NCBI GenBank assembly: GCA_009363875.1 | Contig: CM018686.1 | Span: forward strand, 9,362,001-9,426,000 | Length of the DNA: 64,000 bases | From: Mikania micrantha | Taxonomy: Eukaryota > Streptophyta > Magnoliopsida > Asterales > Asteraceae | Direction: 5' to 3' | Shown: one piece after another, positions 33,000 to 46,500 of the stretch | Layout of the letters: every line of letters starts with the position of its first letter | Position numbering within the stretch: position 1 is the first letter of the stretch | Position numbers and translations under genes: made by a program | Notes under the pieces: generated by a model | The model's input: only the letters and a program-made list of their open reading frames with translations | The model's database searches: none | What the model was told of the DNA's origin: nothing

Positions 33000-35077
33000 A
33001 CAATATTATTATAAAACAATTATGTATAATATCGAAAGGGTGGCAACTAACTAATGACATAACAACACGATGAATTAAATTCGATAAACCAATTTTATGG
33101 GCTATATAAGGCTCCAACGAGAAACCAACTAAAAACAAATAACCCTCACCTTTACCACATCCCCTTCCTCAATAAATATAGGATTCTCTAATGCAAAGAT
33201 TAAATCACAATGGGACAGCATCATCATCTTACGGCTGATGTGGTGGCAGCACTTCCACCTTCTCTTCGGCAGCCACAAGGACAGTCCATCCCCACCCCAT
33301 TCCAGCCGAGACAAGCAGCCATTCAAACAAGAAGGATTTAAACCCACCAACCAATTTAGTTCATAAACCCAAGTGCCATGAGATACCTTAATTCTAGTTA
33401 CAACTCAATTGAATGGTACCTTAGGGAAAAGATAAAACATAGCATCTAAGTACTTGAAAACATTAAACACGGCAGCCTTTTTTTTCTCATCAGCTATGAC
33501 AGCCCATGTAGCCTCATTTCAGCCGAGAATTAGCAACCACATCACTAGGAAATTTGAAGGGATCTTCAGGTTAAGGTACTACCACCTTAATCCTAGTATT
33601 TTCCTTCTTGACTAAGGCATCATCAACCCACTAAAGCTGCACCAAGGACAGCCTAAAACTTCCACTACAACTGCCATTACAACCACTCCATATGACCTCT
33701 CCATACCCATGAAATCTGTCATAAGATCTTGCCATCATAATGAACACTATACACCTTCCAAAGTAACATTTGAAACTCCTATAAATGCCCTTAGGAACTT
33801 AGAAAATCAGCAGGGCCTACGGTTACCAGCAGGCTCGGGGTGATCCATACTCCAAGCTCAGGTCGTGCTAAGAGCCAGAAGGTGAACACATAGCCATCTC
33901 AACAGAAGCCAAGTGCAGCCCCTCTCCCTTGCTTGTTCTGGTGAGCCTCTCTATTCCATCAAACTTTGATATCATTAACATCCTAATCATTTTCATTTCT
34001 TAAACCTTCTAATTTAAAAACTAACTCTAAATAACAAACGATGAGCCGAAGGAAACCACAGTAAAGTTCTAAAACACTAAAGTAAAAGGGTATTGTCTGG
34101 GTGGGAAACGAGAACTCTTGCATGGATGATCACAAAACCGATGTTTAATCCTTTCACTCTCTAACCCAATTGCTGGCTGAGCCAAAGAGTTACTAGTTGA
34201 CTCATTATTGAGAATAACCAACCCAAGGATAATGCAGACTAAAATGACCCATAATCATCAACTTAAGTTAGAATTTAAGTTGTTCTCCGATTCGAAAAAC
34301 CATTCCTACCTGCAAGCCACACCAAGAATCAACTAATTAACCAGCCCTCTTGCTCACCCTCGACAGAAATGATACCCCTACAAACCGAACCTCAGAACTT
34401 GGCTGACCTGTGAAAGCTTTCTTCACCTATGCGAACACATATTATAACATGCACCCTAGATGGATCATGTGAGTTCTTCCTATATGTACTGCACATTTTA
34501 AGTTTTTTTTTTTCAAACACACATGTAAAAGATTTACCAACTGAAGCATGCATTCTAGACTAGTTACAAGGTTTTCCTAAATAAATAAATAAATGCATAT
34601 GTAAACATCATCAGGCACATATACGTACAAAAATAAGTAAATAAATAAATAATCAAATAAAACATCACGATTTAGGAAGTTACAATTAATGTACATAGTA
34701 AGTCTTGAATGGAGCCACGTAAATCCCATGCCTTGAAATAAGTAACTATGTGTATATGGAGGCATGAATAAACAATCAACTCATGAGCCAATTGTCACAT
34801 ACAGAAAAAAGGACTTACAAAATAATGAGGATTCCTTGTTCTAAACGATTACAAAACCCAAGTGTAGGCCAATGGATGATTCAACATCCTAAGCCCTAAT
34901 TCAAGGGTGTTAGTGAACTAAGTTTGGAGAAAGTTCTGGGTAATACAGATAGATATTTATGTACACAAGTAAATAAATATAAATTTACTAAGTAATTACT
35001 TGGTTACATGTATTTAAAAATCGAGAATTTGTCTTATTGACTTACCAAAATAATAATAATTACAATAATAATAATAA

Positions 35078-35130
<53 letters not shown>

Positions 35131-36176
35131 GCAACAACAACTTATTTATTATAATCTTGGGCGGTATCGTAAGTCCCCTATTTAAATTTGAGCAAATAGG
35201 TAAGACTCCTCAATTTAACTTTAAAGAAAACTAAGATTTAAAATTAACAAACACTAAGACAAAAATATATATCGATAACATAAGGGTTATTCCACGGATC
35301 TCATAAAGCGCCATACATTTTGTAGGGCCCGAGAAGGACACTGAACCCTAAACTCACAGTTACTTGGAACCTCCTCATTACTACTCAAAGTGAGTTTCGT
35401 AGCCCCCTTTTTATTTAGAATTTATACTCTTCGGGGTGACATATTTGCTATCTTACTTATCCATACGTGTTTATTAAAATGATACTTGTTTGAATGTTTA
35501 TTGCATGAGTACTTATTTCAAAGTCCTCATTGATATATATGTATGAATGTATGTATTATATCGGTAATTCCACAACTATTTAGCTCAATTGACGAGCCGT
35601 GGATTAATATGGATAGTGCTATCGAGCTGACGACCCCATTCATTTCGAGATTTTGGTCGCACCAAATCGTTCCCAAGTGCCTGGGCTTAAATGAATGTAT
35701 ATTTCCATTTACTATATATATATATATATTTGATTGATTGTTGGCATTATGTGGCGAAGAGTCATAGGTTTGGTTGTGGGCTCATGATTAAGTAATCATT
35801 CACTTGTGCTAATTTTAATTCAAACATTATATGGATAAATTTTATAAATACTTTCCTTCAAAATTTTATCGAGTCGTAAACCTACGGACTCACCAACTAT
35901 TTTAGTTGACCCTTTTTATGCATATATTTTAGGAAATAACTAAGCTTGAATTATGCATGCTCTTTTGTGATACAACCGAAGATTCGGACAATATTGTTTT
36001 GATAGTTAGGCAATATGAAGAATCTTTATATGTTGTATTTATTTTGGAATATTGTAACTGACATTATGTATCGTTTATGGACCATGAATGCATGCTAGTA
36101 GTTTCTTTAAACACAGTGCGTTCATAGATCTGATTTCGTGACACCCTCGTGATTTCGCTTTAGCGGGGGTGTGACA
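33000..36176 (+). repeat. Probable gypsy LTR, 5' end undefined
   Basis: Ends GGGGGTGTGACA (36176) and has the internal order of the other long LTRs here: a TATA box (33780-33786), a 'ctcaccaactattttagttgac' segment near 35890 and a 3' GC-rich hairpin (cctcgtgatttcgctttagcggggg). No TGTGACA start or matching duplication was found. A (AAT)n array sits inside. Confidence 0.5.
35048..35130. repeat. (AAT)n microsatellite
   Basis: About 25 AAT units with few interruptions. Open frames of poly-Asn here are artefacts. Confidence 0.95.
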
Positions 36177-37073
36177 CGTAGTGACATTTTTGAAAGTTGA
36201 TGAGCGAAAAGTGTCAACTTAGAAATAAAAAATGGAAAAATTAAGAAAAAAGATGGTAAATCCGAAACTTTAAAAACTTGAGAGGATTAAATGATTTAAC
36301 TTAAGGGACTAAAAGTGTAAAACCTAAAATTTGTAAGGTTGGAGGTTAGAAATAGGAATAAAATTAGAAGAAACACAAGAAAGAGTAAATCCAAATGTAA
36401 GACACTATGTCTTTTTGTTTCTAACCATTGATAGTACAAGCTAGGAGCATGCACTAAATGTTACAATTAGTGATATAACATGCTAAATGTGTATTATTGT
36501 CATTATTAATTATGGTTAAATGTCCAAACATATATGTTAGGCTTACATTTGAGTCTGTTATTTGTATTCATCAACACTATGTTGACATTTTATTTTCAAA
36601 ATTTTTAAGTAGTAATAAAATATAAAAGAAAAACAAGATTAAAGATTTGTGACATATGATGTCTTGAATAAGATCTTGTGTCAAGACTAACGAGCTATTG
36701 GATCTATGTGTCAAAGTCATGTATAAATCAAATATTATAAAATGATGTGTAATTATGTGTTTGCGAAAATCCGGTTTATTACAATATGAATGATGATATT
36801 CATACCTACACATAAGAAATTTTATTACATTTTGAAAAGATTTTATGAAAAGTTAATTTACAAAAATGTAATAGCAACCTTTTCATATCTATGTGTATTA
36901 CTATTTATATAAATCATGAAAAGCAGCTTTCTATATGTAACACCCCGACTAATGGCTGAATCATTACGGTGCCACGAAGTGTGATTGTTCATAAGTACAA
37001 GGTACTAAAATGTAATTTTTAAAAACACATCATTTAATGCAACATTGTAACTCAAACCATTAAATAAATAGTA
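36177..37073. other. LTR-like remnants and spacer
   Basis: 36177-36390 has the 'gggactaaaagtgtaaaa' style of a gypsy U3. 36936 begins TGTAACACCCCGAC, a possible truncated LTR end. No coding sequence is supported. Confidence 0.4.
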
Positions 37074-37087
37074 GTTTATAAATAGTT

Positions 37088-37185
37088 TTATTTTGAACAA
37101 CGATGGTATCAATCGTGTAAACTCAATGTTTCCAGACCATGTCACCAAGGTCTGGTTACCTGGACCTCCCATGAGCCACCATAAC
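37088..37185 (-). mobile_element. SINE, 3' part, split by the gypsy insertion
   Basis: This is the tail part of a minus-strand SINE whose head lies at 46794-46924. Flanking duplications GTTTATAAATAGTT occur at 37074-37087 and 46925-46938, 9.8 kb apart. The tail ends in an A-rich tract (ttttattttg on the plus strand). Confidence 0.75.
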
Positions 37186-37694
37186 TGAGAGGCCCCGAAC
37201 CCCTCAGTTGGCAAACCTCAAACCCATAATACTTAAACCATAATTACATTATCATAGCAGCGGAATGTAGGGTAACAACATAAAATATCATACAAATTTA
37301 AACAAACTTTCTACACATAACCCACGACTCTATGGTTCTATACATAGTCTGTTTATGCCAGGGTAGTCTTCAACGTATGCCATGAGCCTTACTGTCATTC
37401 TTCCTCTATACCGTTCAACCTGACATGCATGCTTAAACAAGTCAGCTTTCGCTTGTGAGTTCTAAGTTAACTTTTCATAAACATAAAATCTTTAATATAC
37501 ATAAAACATTAGCCTTCACAGTCGACCGAAGTCAACAGTCTCAATCATACTAAACATAAAACATTTCATATACATATCATTCATAACATCATAACATCAA
37601 TCATACAGTACATAAATGTAGCCTGTTCTGTTGACCGAAGTCAACACGTTATGCATGCATACCATTTCCTCAACTGGCGACACACAGTCGGCAG

Positions 37695-37832
37695 GCCTGT
37701 TCTTTCACAGGACTTATGCCTGTTCTTTCACAGGACTTATGCCTGTTCTTTCACAGGACTTATGCATGTTCTTTCACATGACTTATGCCTGTTCTTTCAC
37801 AGGACTTATGCCTGTTCTTTCACAGGACTTTT
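37695..37832 (-). repeat. Six 23-bp tandem repeats in the left LTR
   Basis: Units start at 37695, 37718, 37741, 37764, 37787 and 37810. Each holds the inverted repeat CCTGT-N6-ACAGG, except unit four, which reads CATGT...ACATG and so keeps the pairing by a double change. Confidence 0.9.
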
Positions 37833-39222
37833 GACATACATCATTCATATATAACATGGTTTAAATCATTTAAACCATCATAATCATAAACCATTATAAT
37901 CATAAATCATTATCTGCACCACAGTGCTCAATATTTGCCCAACCGCAGCCGGGACTTCAAAATCACATTTTCTAATTAACCTCGGCCAATACTTTAAAAT
38001 CATTCATTTCTTAACCGTTACTGAGTCTTTAAAACATCCTTGACATTTCAGCTGAAGTTCTTAAAATCATTTACTTCTCAACCGTAGTTGAGACTTAAAG
38101 CATTATTTACTTTAAAACATTCTTTATTTGAAAACATTCTTTACCTAACCTTAATCAGGTTAGTGTTACTTTCATATAATAACTTTACAACTTGAAACAT
38201 TATTTACTTTAATATATTCTCTTATCTGACCGTAGCCGGATAAAGCAATCATTTACCTAAAATAACTTTATAACATGCATATCAGCCCTAAAACGTTAAA
38301 ATTGTAAAAGAGGGCTCATAGAACTCACCTGATATCTTACAATAGCAAGATTCCTCGTAAACTGGTACTAATGGTGTAATTCTGCATTAGTTTACACTTA
38401 ACAAGTTATTTATGTTTTAACCTACTGATTAGATCTTTCTGAACGTTCAATGTCAAAGACATTGTCTTGTAAGTCATCAAATAGTTAATGTTGTTGATTA
38501 CCTCGCTAGACAGGTTCCTAGACAGATTAATGGCTTAGAAATGAAACATTCTTGTTATTGATTACCCTTATATCATGAAATATCACAAGATCGTATTAAA
38601 TAGGTTTAATAACCATGTTTAACATACCGATCTGCCTGTTATCATAAACATCAAATACTCGTTCCAATGAGTATGTTAATGATTGTGATTAGTTTGAAAC
38701 ACTTAAATTTAACCTTTGCATTTCAAAGATTAGCCAAGCTAATCACATATATTGTCATAATCGAATGGATTAAACCATTATCTTCATAGTTGTGATTTCA
38801 TGAAAATCGGGCATTACAACGGATCAAAACAAGAATTTAACCGTTAGAACATCGTGTTCTTCATTTCTAATCAATCCTAGCCATCATCTAGGCAATAATC
38901 AACAATCCTAACTATCTCATTACGTTCAGAATCAAGATCTAATCAATCAAAATCAAACTAGAAGGTTAAAACGAACCGTTACCTGATCTGACGAATTTCT
39001 GCGGTTAAAACATCGATCAGGACTTGAAAACTTGATCCATGGTGCGATTACGGCTTCAAACGGCTTTAATTTGGAGTTAGGAGGATGAAATCTTGATGTT
39101 CCTTCGTCTGGAGGTGTTTGGGAACGAATTTTGTAAATTTTGAGGCTTCCGACGCGATCTGATCGTTTTAAAACATTTTTGACCGACTTAGTACGCCAGG
39201 CGTACCGCCTAGGCTCGCAGCC

Positions 39223-39230
39223 TGACGTCA
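39223..39230. promoter_or_regulatory. TGACGTCA palindrome (bZIP-type site) in the left LTR
   Basis: TGACGTCA within CCTGACGTCAGG, lying between two AGGCGTACCGCCT motifs about 290 bp into the U3 on the element strand. The sequence is a classic TGA/CREB-class bZIP site; use as an enhancer is inferred. Confidence 0.45.
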
Positions 39231-39519
39231 GGCGTACCGCCTACCTCCTTTTTTCCGGATTTTTAAATTTTAAACTTCGTTTCGCGATTCCGGAAGCATA
39301 CGAACTCCGTTTTGCGCACGGTTTTCGCCCACGTTCATCATTTTTCACATACTATCAATCCCCAATAACAAAAGTTGCTAAATCCTTGTGGATTTCAAGC
39401 ACGACCAAATGTGCTCACGTCATAAATGCCGAATTTTTCGTACGCAATCGTCACAGTTTCAACAGTAACCGAAATCTCGTACGTTTATTATTAAATTACT
39501 AAAATTTCGGTTGTTACAA

Positions 39520-39533
39520 ATCTACCCTCCTTA
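39520..39533 (-). promoter_or_regulatory. Polypurine tract of the gypsy element
   Basis: The minus strand reads AAGGAGGGTAGATT directly before the 3' LTR start. Confidence 0.8.
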
Positions 39534-39558
39534 CAATAGGTTTCGTCCTCGAAACCTG

Positions 39559-41211
39559 TTACATTTCAAACAAATGTGGGTAGAGTCGTTTCATTTCGTC
39601 TTCATTCTCCCATGTCGCCTCAGATCCTTTTCGGTGTTTCCATTGAACCTTAACTTGCCTAATCACTTTGTTACGTAACTGTTTCTCTTTCGTATCAACA
39701 ATTGCAACTGGTTCTTCTATGTAATTCAATTTTTCATCAACTTCAATATCATTTAAAGGCACATATGCTACATCATCCGCTAGACATTTTCTCAGATGTG
39801 AAACGTGAAATGTCGGATGAATTCCACTCAGTTCATCTGGCAGATCTAATCGGTAAGCTACCTTACCAACCCGTGCCATTATTCGAAAAGGTCCAATAAA
39901 TCTCGGACTTAGCTTTCCTCTTTTCCTGAATCGAATAACTCCCTTCCATGGTGAAACTTTTAACAATACTTGGTCTCCTACTTCAAATTCTATTGGCCTC
40001 CGTCTTTTATCGGCATAAGACTTCTGTCGATCCTGTGCAGCTTTCATTCGCGCTTTAACTAGTTGAAGCTTTTCTGTCAAATCTAACACTGCAGCTTTAC
40101 TTCCCACTTCTTTCTGTCCTACACCTCCCCAACATACCGGTGTCCTACAACGCCGTCCGTACAATGCCTCATATGGTGGCATTCCAATACTAGCATGGTA
40201 GCTATTGTTGTATGAGAATTCCACCAATGGTAAATGATCATCCCAACTACCACCAAAATCAATAATACAGGCTCTGAGCATGTCTTCCAGGGTTTGGATA
40301 GTCCTTTCAGACTGTCCGTCGGTCTGAGGATGATACGCAGTGCTGATATTAAGTCTTGTGCCCATTGATTCATGAAACTGTTTCCAGAATCTTGAAACGA
40401 ACCGCGTGTCACGATCTGACACTATAGAAACTGGAACTCCATGTCTTGTAATTATTTCTTTCACAAATAGTTCAGACAGTTTCTCCGACGTATAAGTCTC
40501 CCGTATAGGCAAGAAATGAGCACTTTTCGTTAACCGGTCTACAATCACCCAAATAGCATCATGACGTTTCGCCGTAAGAGGCAACTTAGTTATAAAATCC
40601 ATGGTGATGTGTTCCCATTTCCATTCCGGGACTTCTAAAGGTTGCACATAACCATAAGGTTTCTGATGTTCAGCCTTTACTTGTGCACATGTCAAACATT
40701 TATTTACGTACTGCATTACATTGAATTTCATACCTGGCCACCAATAATCTTTTCGAAGGTCTTGATACATTTTCGTTGCACCAGGATGAATAGAGTAACG
40801 TGACTTATGTGCTTCATCTAGAATCCTTGACCTGATGTCCCCATTTCGTGGAACCCACATTCGACCAAATCGGATCTTAACACCAATTTCATTTTCTTCT
40901 AAATTCTTAACTTGACCGAAGATTCTTTCGAACCCAACATTTTCTTCCTTTAGTCCTTCCTTCTGCGCATCTTTAAGTTCATTCAGGAAATCTGGTGTTA
41001 TCACCAAACTATAAGACTTAACTTGTATAGCGGAGTGTTCTGTTTTACGACTTAGAGCATCAGCCACCACATTGGCTTTTCCTGGGTGATACAAAATCTC
41101 ACAGTCATAATCTTTAAGCAGTTCAAGCCATCTTCGTTGTCTCATATTCAAATCCTTCTGTTCAAAGAAGTATTTTAAACTTTTGTGATCTGTGTAGATT
41201 GTACATTTCAC
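39559..41211 (-). CDS. Gypsy RNase H end, integrase and chromodomain
   Basis: A 550-codon open frame without an ATG of its own (it opens at a GTG). It starts in the RNase H domain (TDHKSL ... [15 protein letters not shown], residues 7-56). The integrase zinc finger follows, with H135, H142, C172 and C175, then the core D205, D266 and E302, giving the D-35-E spacing. The C-terminal [14 protein letters not shown] segment leads to a chromodomain-like tail (about 485-545), which in this class directs insertion to chromatin. It would be the continuation of the 972-codon frame if the frameshift at 41235-41241 were absent. All visible catalytic residues are kept. Confidence 0.92.
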   Translation of the reverse strand: MKCTIYTDHKSLKYFFEQKDLNMRQRRWLELLKDYDCEILYHPGKANVVADALSRKTEHSAIQVKSYSLVITPDFLNELKDAQKEGLKEENVGFERIFGQVKNLEENEIGVKIRFGRMWVPRNGDIRSRILDEAHKSRYSIHPGATKMYQDLRKDYWWPGMKFNVMQYVNKCLTCAQVKAEHQKPYGYVQPLEVPEWKWEHITMDFITKLPLTAKRHDAIWVIVDRLTKSAHFLPIRETYTSEKLSELFVKEIITRHGVPVSIVSDRDTRFVSRFWKQFHESMGTRLNISTAYHPQTDGQSERTIQTLEDMLRACIIDFGGSWDDHLPLVEFSYNNSYHASIGMPPYEALYGRRCRTPVCWGGVGQKEVGSKAAVLDLTEKLQLVKARMKAAQDRQKSYADKRRRPIEFEVGDQVLLKVSPWKGVIRFRKRGKLSPRFIGPFRIMARVGKVAYRLDLPDELSGIHPTFHVSHLRKCLADDVAYVPLNDIEVDEKLNYIEEPVAIVDTKEKQLRNKVIRQVKVQWKHRKGSEATWENEDEMKRLYPHLFEM

Positions 41212-44126
41212 TCCATATAGATAATGCCTCCAAATTTTTTTAAAGCAAATACCACAGCAGCCAATTCCAAATCATGAGTTGGATAATTAGCTTCATGGGT
41301 TTTCAATTGTCTTGAGGCATACGCTATTACCTTTCCCCTTTGCATAAGTACACAACCCAAACCCAGATAAGACGCATCTGAGTACACAACCATGTCTTCA
41401 TTACCATCCGGCAGTGTTAAAATAGGAGCTTCGGTTAATCTCTTTTTCAATTCATCAAAAGCTTGGACTTGAGCTGGACCCCAATCATATTTTGTTTCTT
41501 TCCTAGTCAATTTCGTCAGTGGTGTAGCAATCCTGGAGAAATCCTGGATGAATCTTCTGTAATAACCTGCTAATCCAAGAAAGCTACGAACTTCCGTTGG
41601 TGTTTTCGGAGGATTCCATTTCAGTACTGCTTCTACTTTAGCTGGGTCCACCATTATGCCTTCTGGACTAATAACATGACCTAAAAATTGTACTTCCCGT
41701 AGCCAAAAGGCACATTTAGAGAATTTAGCATAAAGCTTTTCTCTTCTTAGTATTTCAAGAACTTCCCGGATATGACACGCATGATCACCTTCACTCCTTG
41801 AGTATATTAATATATCGTCAATAAACACAATCACTGATCGGTCTAACATAGGTCTGCACACCCGATTCATCAAATCCATAAACGCCGCAGGAGCATTTGT
41901 TAATCCGAAAGACATCACAAGAAACTCATAGTGTCCATAACGTGTGCGAAACGCTGTCTTCGGAATATCTTGTTCTCTCACCTTTAATTGATGATACCCT
42001 GATCTGAGATCTATTTTAGAAAACCAACTTGCCCCTTGCAATTGGTCAAATAGATCATCAATCCTTGGTAACGGATACTTATTCTTTATTGTGAGCTTAT
42101 TCAATTCCCTATAATCAATACACATTCTCATACTTCCATCCTTTTTCTTTACAAATAACACTGGTGCACCCCAAGGTGACACACTCGGTCGTATAAAACC
42201 TTTGTCTAGAAGGTCTTGTAGTTGGGTCATTAATTCTTTCATCTCTGTTGGAGCCAGACGGTACGGTGCCTTGGCGACAGGTTGAGCTCCTGGCACAACA
42301 TCAATTTGGAATTCGATTTCCCGATCAGGTGGAATTCCTGGCAAATCCTCAGGAAATACATCAGGAAAGTTACACACCATGGGTACGTCTTCCAATTCTT
42401 TTACCTTAGTTTCTTTATCAATAACATAAGCCAGATAAGCCTCACACCCTCGCCTCATAAATTCACTAGCCTTAATCATTGAAATGACTTTAGGCGCGTT
42501 AAACACTTTATCCCCGTAAACCGTTACTGAACTCCCATTAAGAGCCGTTAAGAAAATCATATTTCGTCGACAAACAATGTTAGCCTCATGTTTGGCCAAC
42601 CAATCCATTCCCAAAACTACATCAAAACCTCCTAACGTAATCACAAATAATTTAACAGGAAATCTATGGCCTTCTATATCAATATAACAATCATCCTCAA
42701 TGGCTTCCGTTACTCTAGTCGATTTACCAAGAGCAGTTTCTATGTTAAAGGCATTTTCTATCTTTTTAACATTTGCACACAATTTTTCACAAAAAGCAAT
42801 AGCCACAAAGCTCATACTTGCACCAGAATCAAATAGAACTGAAGCAGGGATATCATTAATCAAGAATGTACCTGTCACCACATCCGGGTCTTTATCTGCC
42901 TGATCCTTAGTCATAGTAAAGGCACGAGCTTTTGCCTTTTGCTTCTCACCTCCCTTGCTACTTTCAGGTTTGATGGCTTCTGTAGGCATTATCTTTGGTT
43001 TAAAACAATTCCTGCTCAAATGACCGATTCCACCACAATTGTAACATTTTGGTATATTCGGGCAATCATAAGAGAGATGTCCAGTCTTTCCACAACGATA
43101 GCACAAGGTAGTCCCCGTAAGACATTCTCCCCTATGTCTCTTTCCACACTTAGGGCACTTTTCAATTTCTTCTATTCTAAACCTTTTCATAGGGGGTCCG
43201 GATTTGTCATTTCGATTTCTTTTAAATTTAGGTGACCACTTTTGCTTCGGTTCCTCCTTTGTTGGTTCAGCTTCAACAACATCATCCCAGACAATGCCGC
43301 TAATTTCCACGGCTGATTCAAAAGTTCTAGGAGCATGCGCCTTCACATGTGTTCGGACTTTAAGTGGTAACCCTTCCACATATAATTTCATTCTCCGTTC
43401 CTCCGTGCTTACCAAATGAGGAACCAACCTTGACATTTCATTAAATTTTGACGTATATTGTCGATGATTCATACGTCCAGCTTTCAGTGTCAGAAATTCT
43501 CGCTCAACTTTATCAATTTCATTCTTTGGACAAAAGTGTTTCATAACTAACTCCTTCAATTCCTCCCATTTCAAGCCCTCCACATCAGTAGTGGTCTTTG
43601 ACTGCTTGACAGTGTTCCACCAATGTAGAGCTTCTTCAGTAAATGAATGAGCTGCAAATTTCACAGCTTGGTCTTCCCGGCATTCACTGATGGCGATAAC
43701 CGCTTCCATAGCTGAGACCCAGTGGCAAGTAGCCACGGCATCCTTCTTACCATCAAATGAGGGTGGATTGCATCCTTTAAAGGCCTTGTAATCACAACCC
43801 TTCCGTTTCTCTGACGTAGAATCACCGTTCTTAGTTCCGGTGATCACAACTTCCTCTTCTTCGGTGCTCTCCTTAATTCCTTCAGACTTATCTTTCAAAG
43901 TATCCTTCAGTATTTTTGTAACCAAAGCTGGTAGCTTATCATCCAAAACTTTACAGACCTCATCAGAAATAGCCTTCACTACGATAGGCTCTAGAGTAAA
44001 CTCATTTTCATCTTCCGATTGCTCGTTATGCTCATAGTCGTCCTCATTGACGGGTTCTTTATTCTCAATATGTGGTTCTTCAGGTTCCCGTGGTTGCTTA
44101 CGTGGTCTACCCCTTTGTCCAGCCAT
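41208..44126 (-). CDS. Gypsy Gag-protease-RT-RNase H polyprotein
   Basis: 972 codons from an ATG at 44124-44126. Gag spans about 110-290 (CDYKAFKGC ... ALHWWNTV). Zinc knuckles lie at 324-335 ([12 protein letters not shown]), 342-355 ([14 protein letters not shown]) and 361-374. The aspartic protease motif is DSGA, 433-436. Reverse transcriptase spans about 655-815 with catalytic FIDD at 768-771, and RNase H starts near 905 with D917 and E954. The last eight residues follow a 2-base gain (or 1-base loss) in an A-run at codons 962-964 and end in a premature stop. Otherwise this is an intact, family-length polyprotein, consistent with recent activity. Confidence 0.95.
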   Translation of the reverse strand: MAGQRGRPRKQPREPEEPHIENKEPVNEDDYEHNEQSEDENEFTLEPIVVKAISDEVCKVLDDKLPALVTKILKDTLKDKSEGIKESTEEEEVVITGTKNGDSTSEKRKGCDYKAFKGCNPPSFDGKKDAVATCHWVSAMEAVIAISECREDQAVKFAAHSFTEEALHWWNTVKQSKTTTDVEGLKWEELKELVMKHFCPKNEIDKVEREFLTLKAGRMNHRQYTSKFNEMSRLVPHLVSTEERRMKLYVEGLPLKVRTHVKAHAPRTFESAVEISGIVWDDVVEAEPTKEEPKQKWSPKFKRNRNDKSGPPMKRFRIEEIEKCPKCGKRHRGECLTGTTLCYRCGKTGHLSYDCPNIPKCYNCGGIGHLSRNCFKPKIMPTEAIKPESSKGGEKQKAKARAFTMTKDQADKDPDVVTGTFLINDIPASVLFDSGASMSFVAIAFCEKLCANVKKIENAFNIETALGKSTRVTEAIEDDCYIDIEGHRFPVKLFVITLGGFDVVLGMDWLAKHEANIVCRRNMIFLTALNGSSVTVYGDKVFNAPKVISMIKASEFMRRGCEAYLAYVIDKETKVKELEDVPMVCNFPDVFPEDLPGIPPDREIEFQIDVVPGAQPVAKAPYRLAPTEMKELMTQLQDLLDKGFIRPSVSPWGAPVLFVKKKDGSMRMCIDYRELNKLTIKNKYPLPRIDDLFDQLQGASWFSKIDLRSGYHQLKVREQDIPKTAFRTRYGHYEFLVMSFGLTNAPAAFMDLMNRVCRPMLDRSVIVFIDDILIYSRSEGDHACHIREVLEILRREKLYAKFSKCAFWLREVQFLGHVISPEGIMVDPAKVEAVLKWNPPKTPTEVRSFLGLAGYYRRFIQDFSRIATPLTKLTRKETKYDWGPAQVQAFDELKKRLTEAPILTLPDGNEDMVVYSDASYLGLGCVLMQRGKVIAYASRQLKTHEANYPTHDLELAAVVFALKKFGGIIYME

Positions 44127-44440
44127 TTAACTACCTACAGAATACAACAATTGGAGAATCAGTACAGGATTAGTTTAGTACGAAATAAGCTTTGTAAATC
44201 GTTAATGACGTTGATCAGGTGTTATTAACCATTTACCCAACTCATAGGCTCTAAACGTTTCCCATCCCGTCACTCCAACGTGCATGACTCTAACTACCTT
44301 TCTAACCTTACACCTACATCTTAATTCGTACATAACATTCAGCTCATGGCATCAAACTACCCTTGACTGGCATTCTTATCATTCTGTCCCATTTTCAGTT
44401 TAAGTCTAGTCATTAGGAATGACCAGATCTCTCAAACTAT

Positions 44441-44454
44441 GGCTCTGATACCAA
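44441..44454 (-). promoter_or_regulatory. Primer-binding site, initiator Met tRNA
   Basis: The minus strand reads TTGGTATCAGAGCC two bases after the 5' LTR end. It is a perfect complement to the 3' end of plant initiator methionine tRNA. Confidence 0.9.
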
Positions 44455-44964
44455 CTTGAGAGGCCCCGAACCCCTCAGTTGGCAAACCTCAAACCCATAA
44501 TACTTAAACCATAATTACATTATCATAGCAGCGGAATGTAGGGTAACAACATAAAATATCATACAAATTTAAACAAACTTTCTACACATAACCCACGACT
44601 CTATGGTTCTATACATAGTCTGTTTATGCCAGGGTAGTCTTCAACGTATGCCATGAGCCTTACTGTCATTCTTCCTCTATACCGTTCAACCTGACATGCA
44701 TGCTTAAACAAGTCAGCTTTCGCTTGTGAGTTCTAAGTTAACTTTTCATAAACATAAAATCTTTAATATACATAAAACATTAGCCTTCACAGTCGACCGA
44801 AGTCAATAGTCTCAATCATACTAAACATAAAACATTTCATATACATATCATTCATAACATCATAACATCAATCATACAGTACATAAATGTAGCCTGTTCT
44901 GTTGACCGAAGTCAACACGTTATGCATGCATACCATTTCCTCAACTGGCGACACACAGTCGCAG

Positions 44965-45102
44965 GCCTGTTCTTTCACAGGACTTATGCCTGTTCTTTCA
45001 CAGGACTTATGCCTGTTCTTTCACAGGACTTATGCATGTTCTTTCACATGACTTATGCCTGTTCTTTCACAGGACTTATGCCTGTTCTTTCACAGGACTT
45101 TT
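44965..45102 (-). repeat. Six 23-bp tandem repeats in the right LTR
   Basis: Same six hairpin-forming units, in the same order, as in the left LTR. Confidence 0.9.
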
Positions 45103-46492
45103 GACATACATCATTCATATATAACATGGTTTAAATCATTTAAACCATCATAATCATAAACCATTATAATCATAAATCATTATCTGCACCACAGTGCTCA
45201 ATATTTGCCCAACCGCAGCCGGGACTTCAAAATCACATTTTCTAATTAACCTCGGCCAATACTTTAAAATCATTCATTTCTTAACCGTTACTGAGTCTTT
45301 AAAACATCCTTGACATTTCAGCTGAAGTTCTTAAAATCATTTACTTCTCAACCGTAGTTGAGACTTAAAGCATTATTTACTTTAAAACATTCTTTATTTG
45401 AAAACATTCTTTACCTAACCTTAATCAGGTTAGTGTTACTTTCATATAATAACTTTACAACTTGAAACATTATTTACTTTAATATATTCTCTTATCTGAC
45501 CGTAGCCAGATAAAGCAATCATTTACCTAAAATAACTTTATAACATGCATATCAGCCCTAAAACGTTAAAATTGTAAAAGAGGGCTCATAGAACTCACCT
45601 GATATCTTACAATAGCAAGATTCCTCGTAAACTGGTACTAATGGTGTAATTCTGCATTAGTTTACACTTAACAAGTTATTTATGTTTTAACCTACTGATT
45701 AGATCTTTCTGAACGTTCAATGTCAAAGACATTGTCTTGTAAGTCATCAAATAGTTAATGTTGTTGATTACCTCGCTAGACAGGTTCCTAGACAGATTAA
45801 TGGCTTAGAAATGAAACATTCTTGTTATTGATTACCCTTATATCATGAAATATCACAAGATCGTATTAAATAGGTTTAATAACCATGTTTAACATACTGA
45901 TCTGCCTGTTATCATAAACATCAAATACTCGTTCCAATGAGTATGTTAATGATTGTGATTAGTTTGAAACACTTAAATTTAACCTTTGCATTTCAAAGAT
46001 TAGCCAAGCTAATCACATATATTGTCATAATCGAATGGATTAAACCATTATCTTCATAGTTGTGATTTCATGAAAATCGGGCATTACAACGGATCAAAAC
46101 AAGAATTTAACCGTTAGAACATCGTGTTCTTCATTTCTAATCAATCCTAGCCATCATCTAGGCAATAATCAACAATCCTAACTATCTCATTACGTTCAGA
46201 ATCAAGATCTAATCAATCAAAATCAAACTAGAAGGTTAAAACGAACCGTTACCTGATCTGACGAATTTCTGCGGTTAAAACATCGATCAGGACTTGAAAA
46301 CTTGATCCATGGTGCGATTACGGCTTCAAACGGCTTTAATTTGGAGTTAGGAGGATGAAATCTTGATGTTCCTTCGTCTGGAGGTGTTTGGGAACGAATT
46401 TTGTAAATTTTGAGGCTTCCGACGCGATCTGATCGTTTTAAAACATTTTTGACCGACTTAGTACGCCAGGCGTACCGCCTAGGCTCGCAGCC

Positions 46493-46500
46493 TGACGTCA
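46493..46500. promoter_or_regulatory. TGACGTCA palindrome in the right LTR
   Basis: Copy of the bZIP-type palindrome at 39223-39230, here in the LTR that would drive transcription. Confidence 0.45.

Larger units (their letters stand above)
37186..39518 (-). repeat. 3' LTR of the gypsy element (left copy)
   Basis: 2,333 bp. On the element strand it starts TGTAACAACCG and ends GGGGCCTCTCA. It contains the 23-bp tandem array (37695-37832) and the AGGCGTACCGCCT motifs. Open frames inside it are not genes. Confidence 0.95.

Noticed and set aside
35037..35234. Poly-asparagine open frame
   Set aside because: Translation of the (AAT)n microsatellite.
37631..37854. Repetitive protein (CSFTGLMPVLSQD-type) from open frames at 37631-37854 and 44922-45104
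   Set aside because: Translation of the 23-bp tandem array in three frames; no gene signals.
39140..39502. Identical 120-codon open frames at 39140-39502 and 46410-46772
   Set aside because: Both lie in the two LTRs of the gypsy element on the opposite strand; identity reflects the LTR pair, not a conserved gene.
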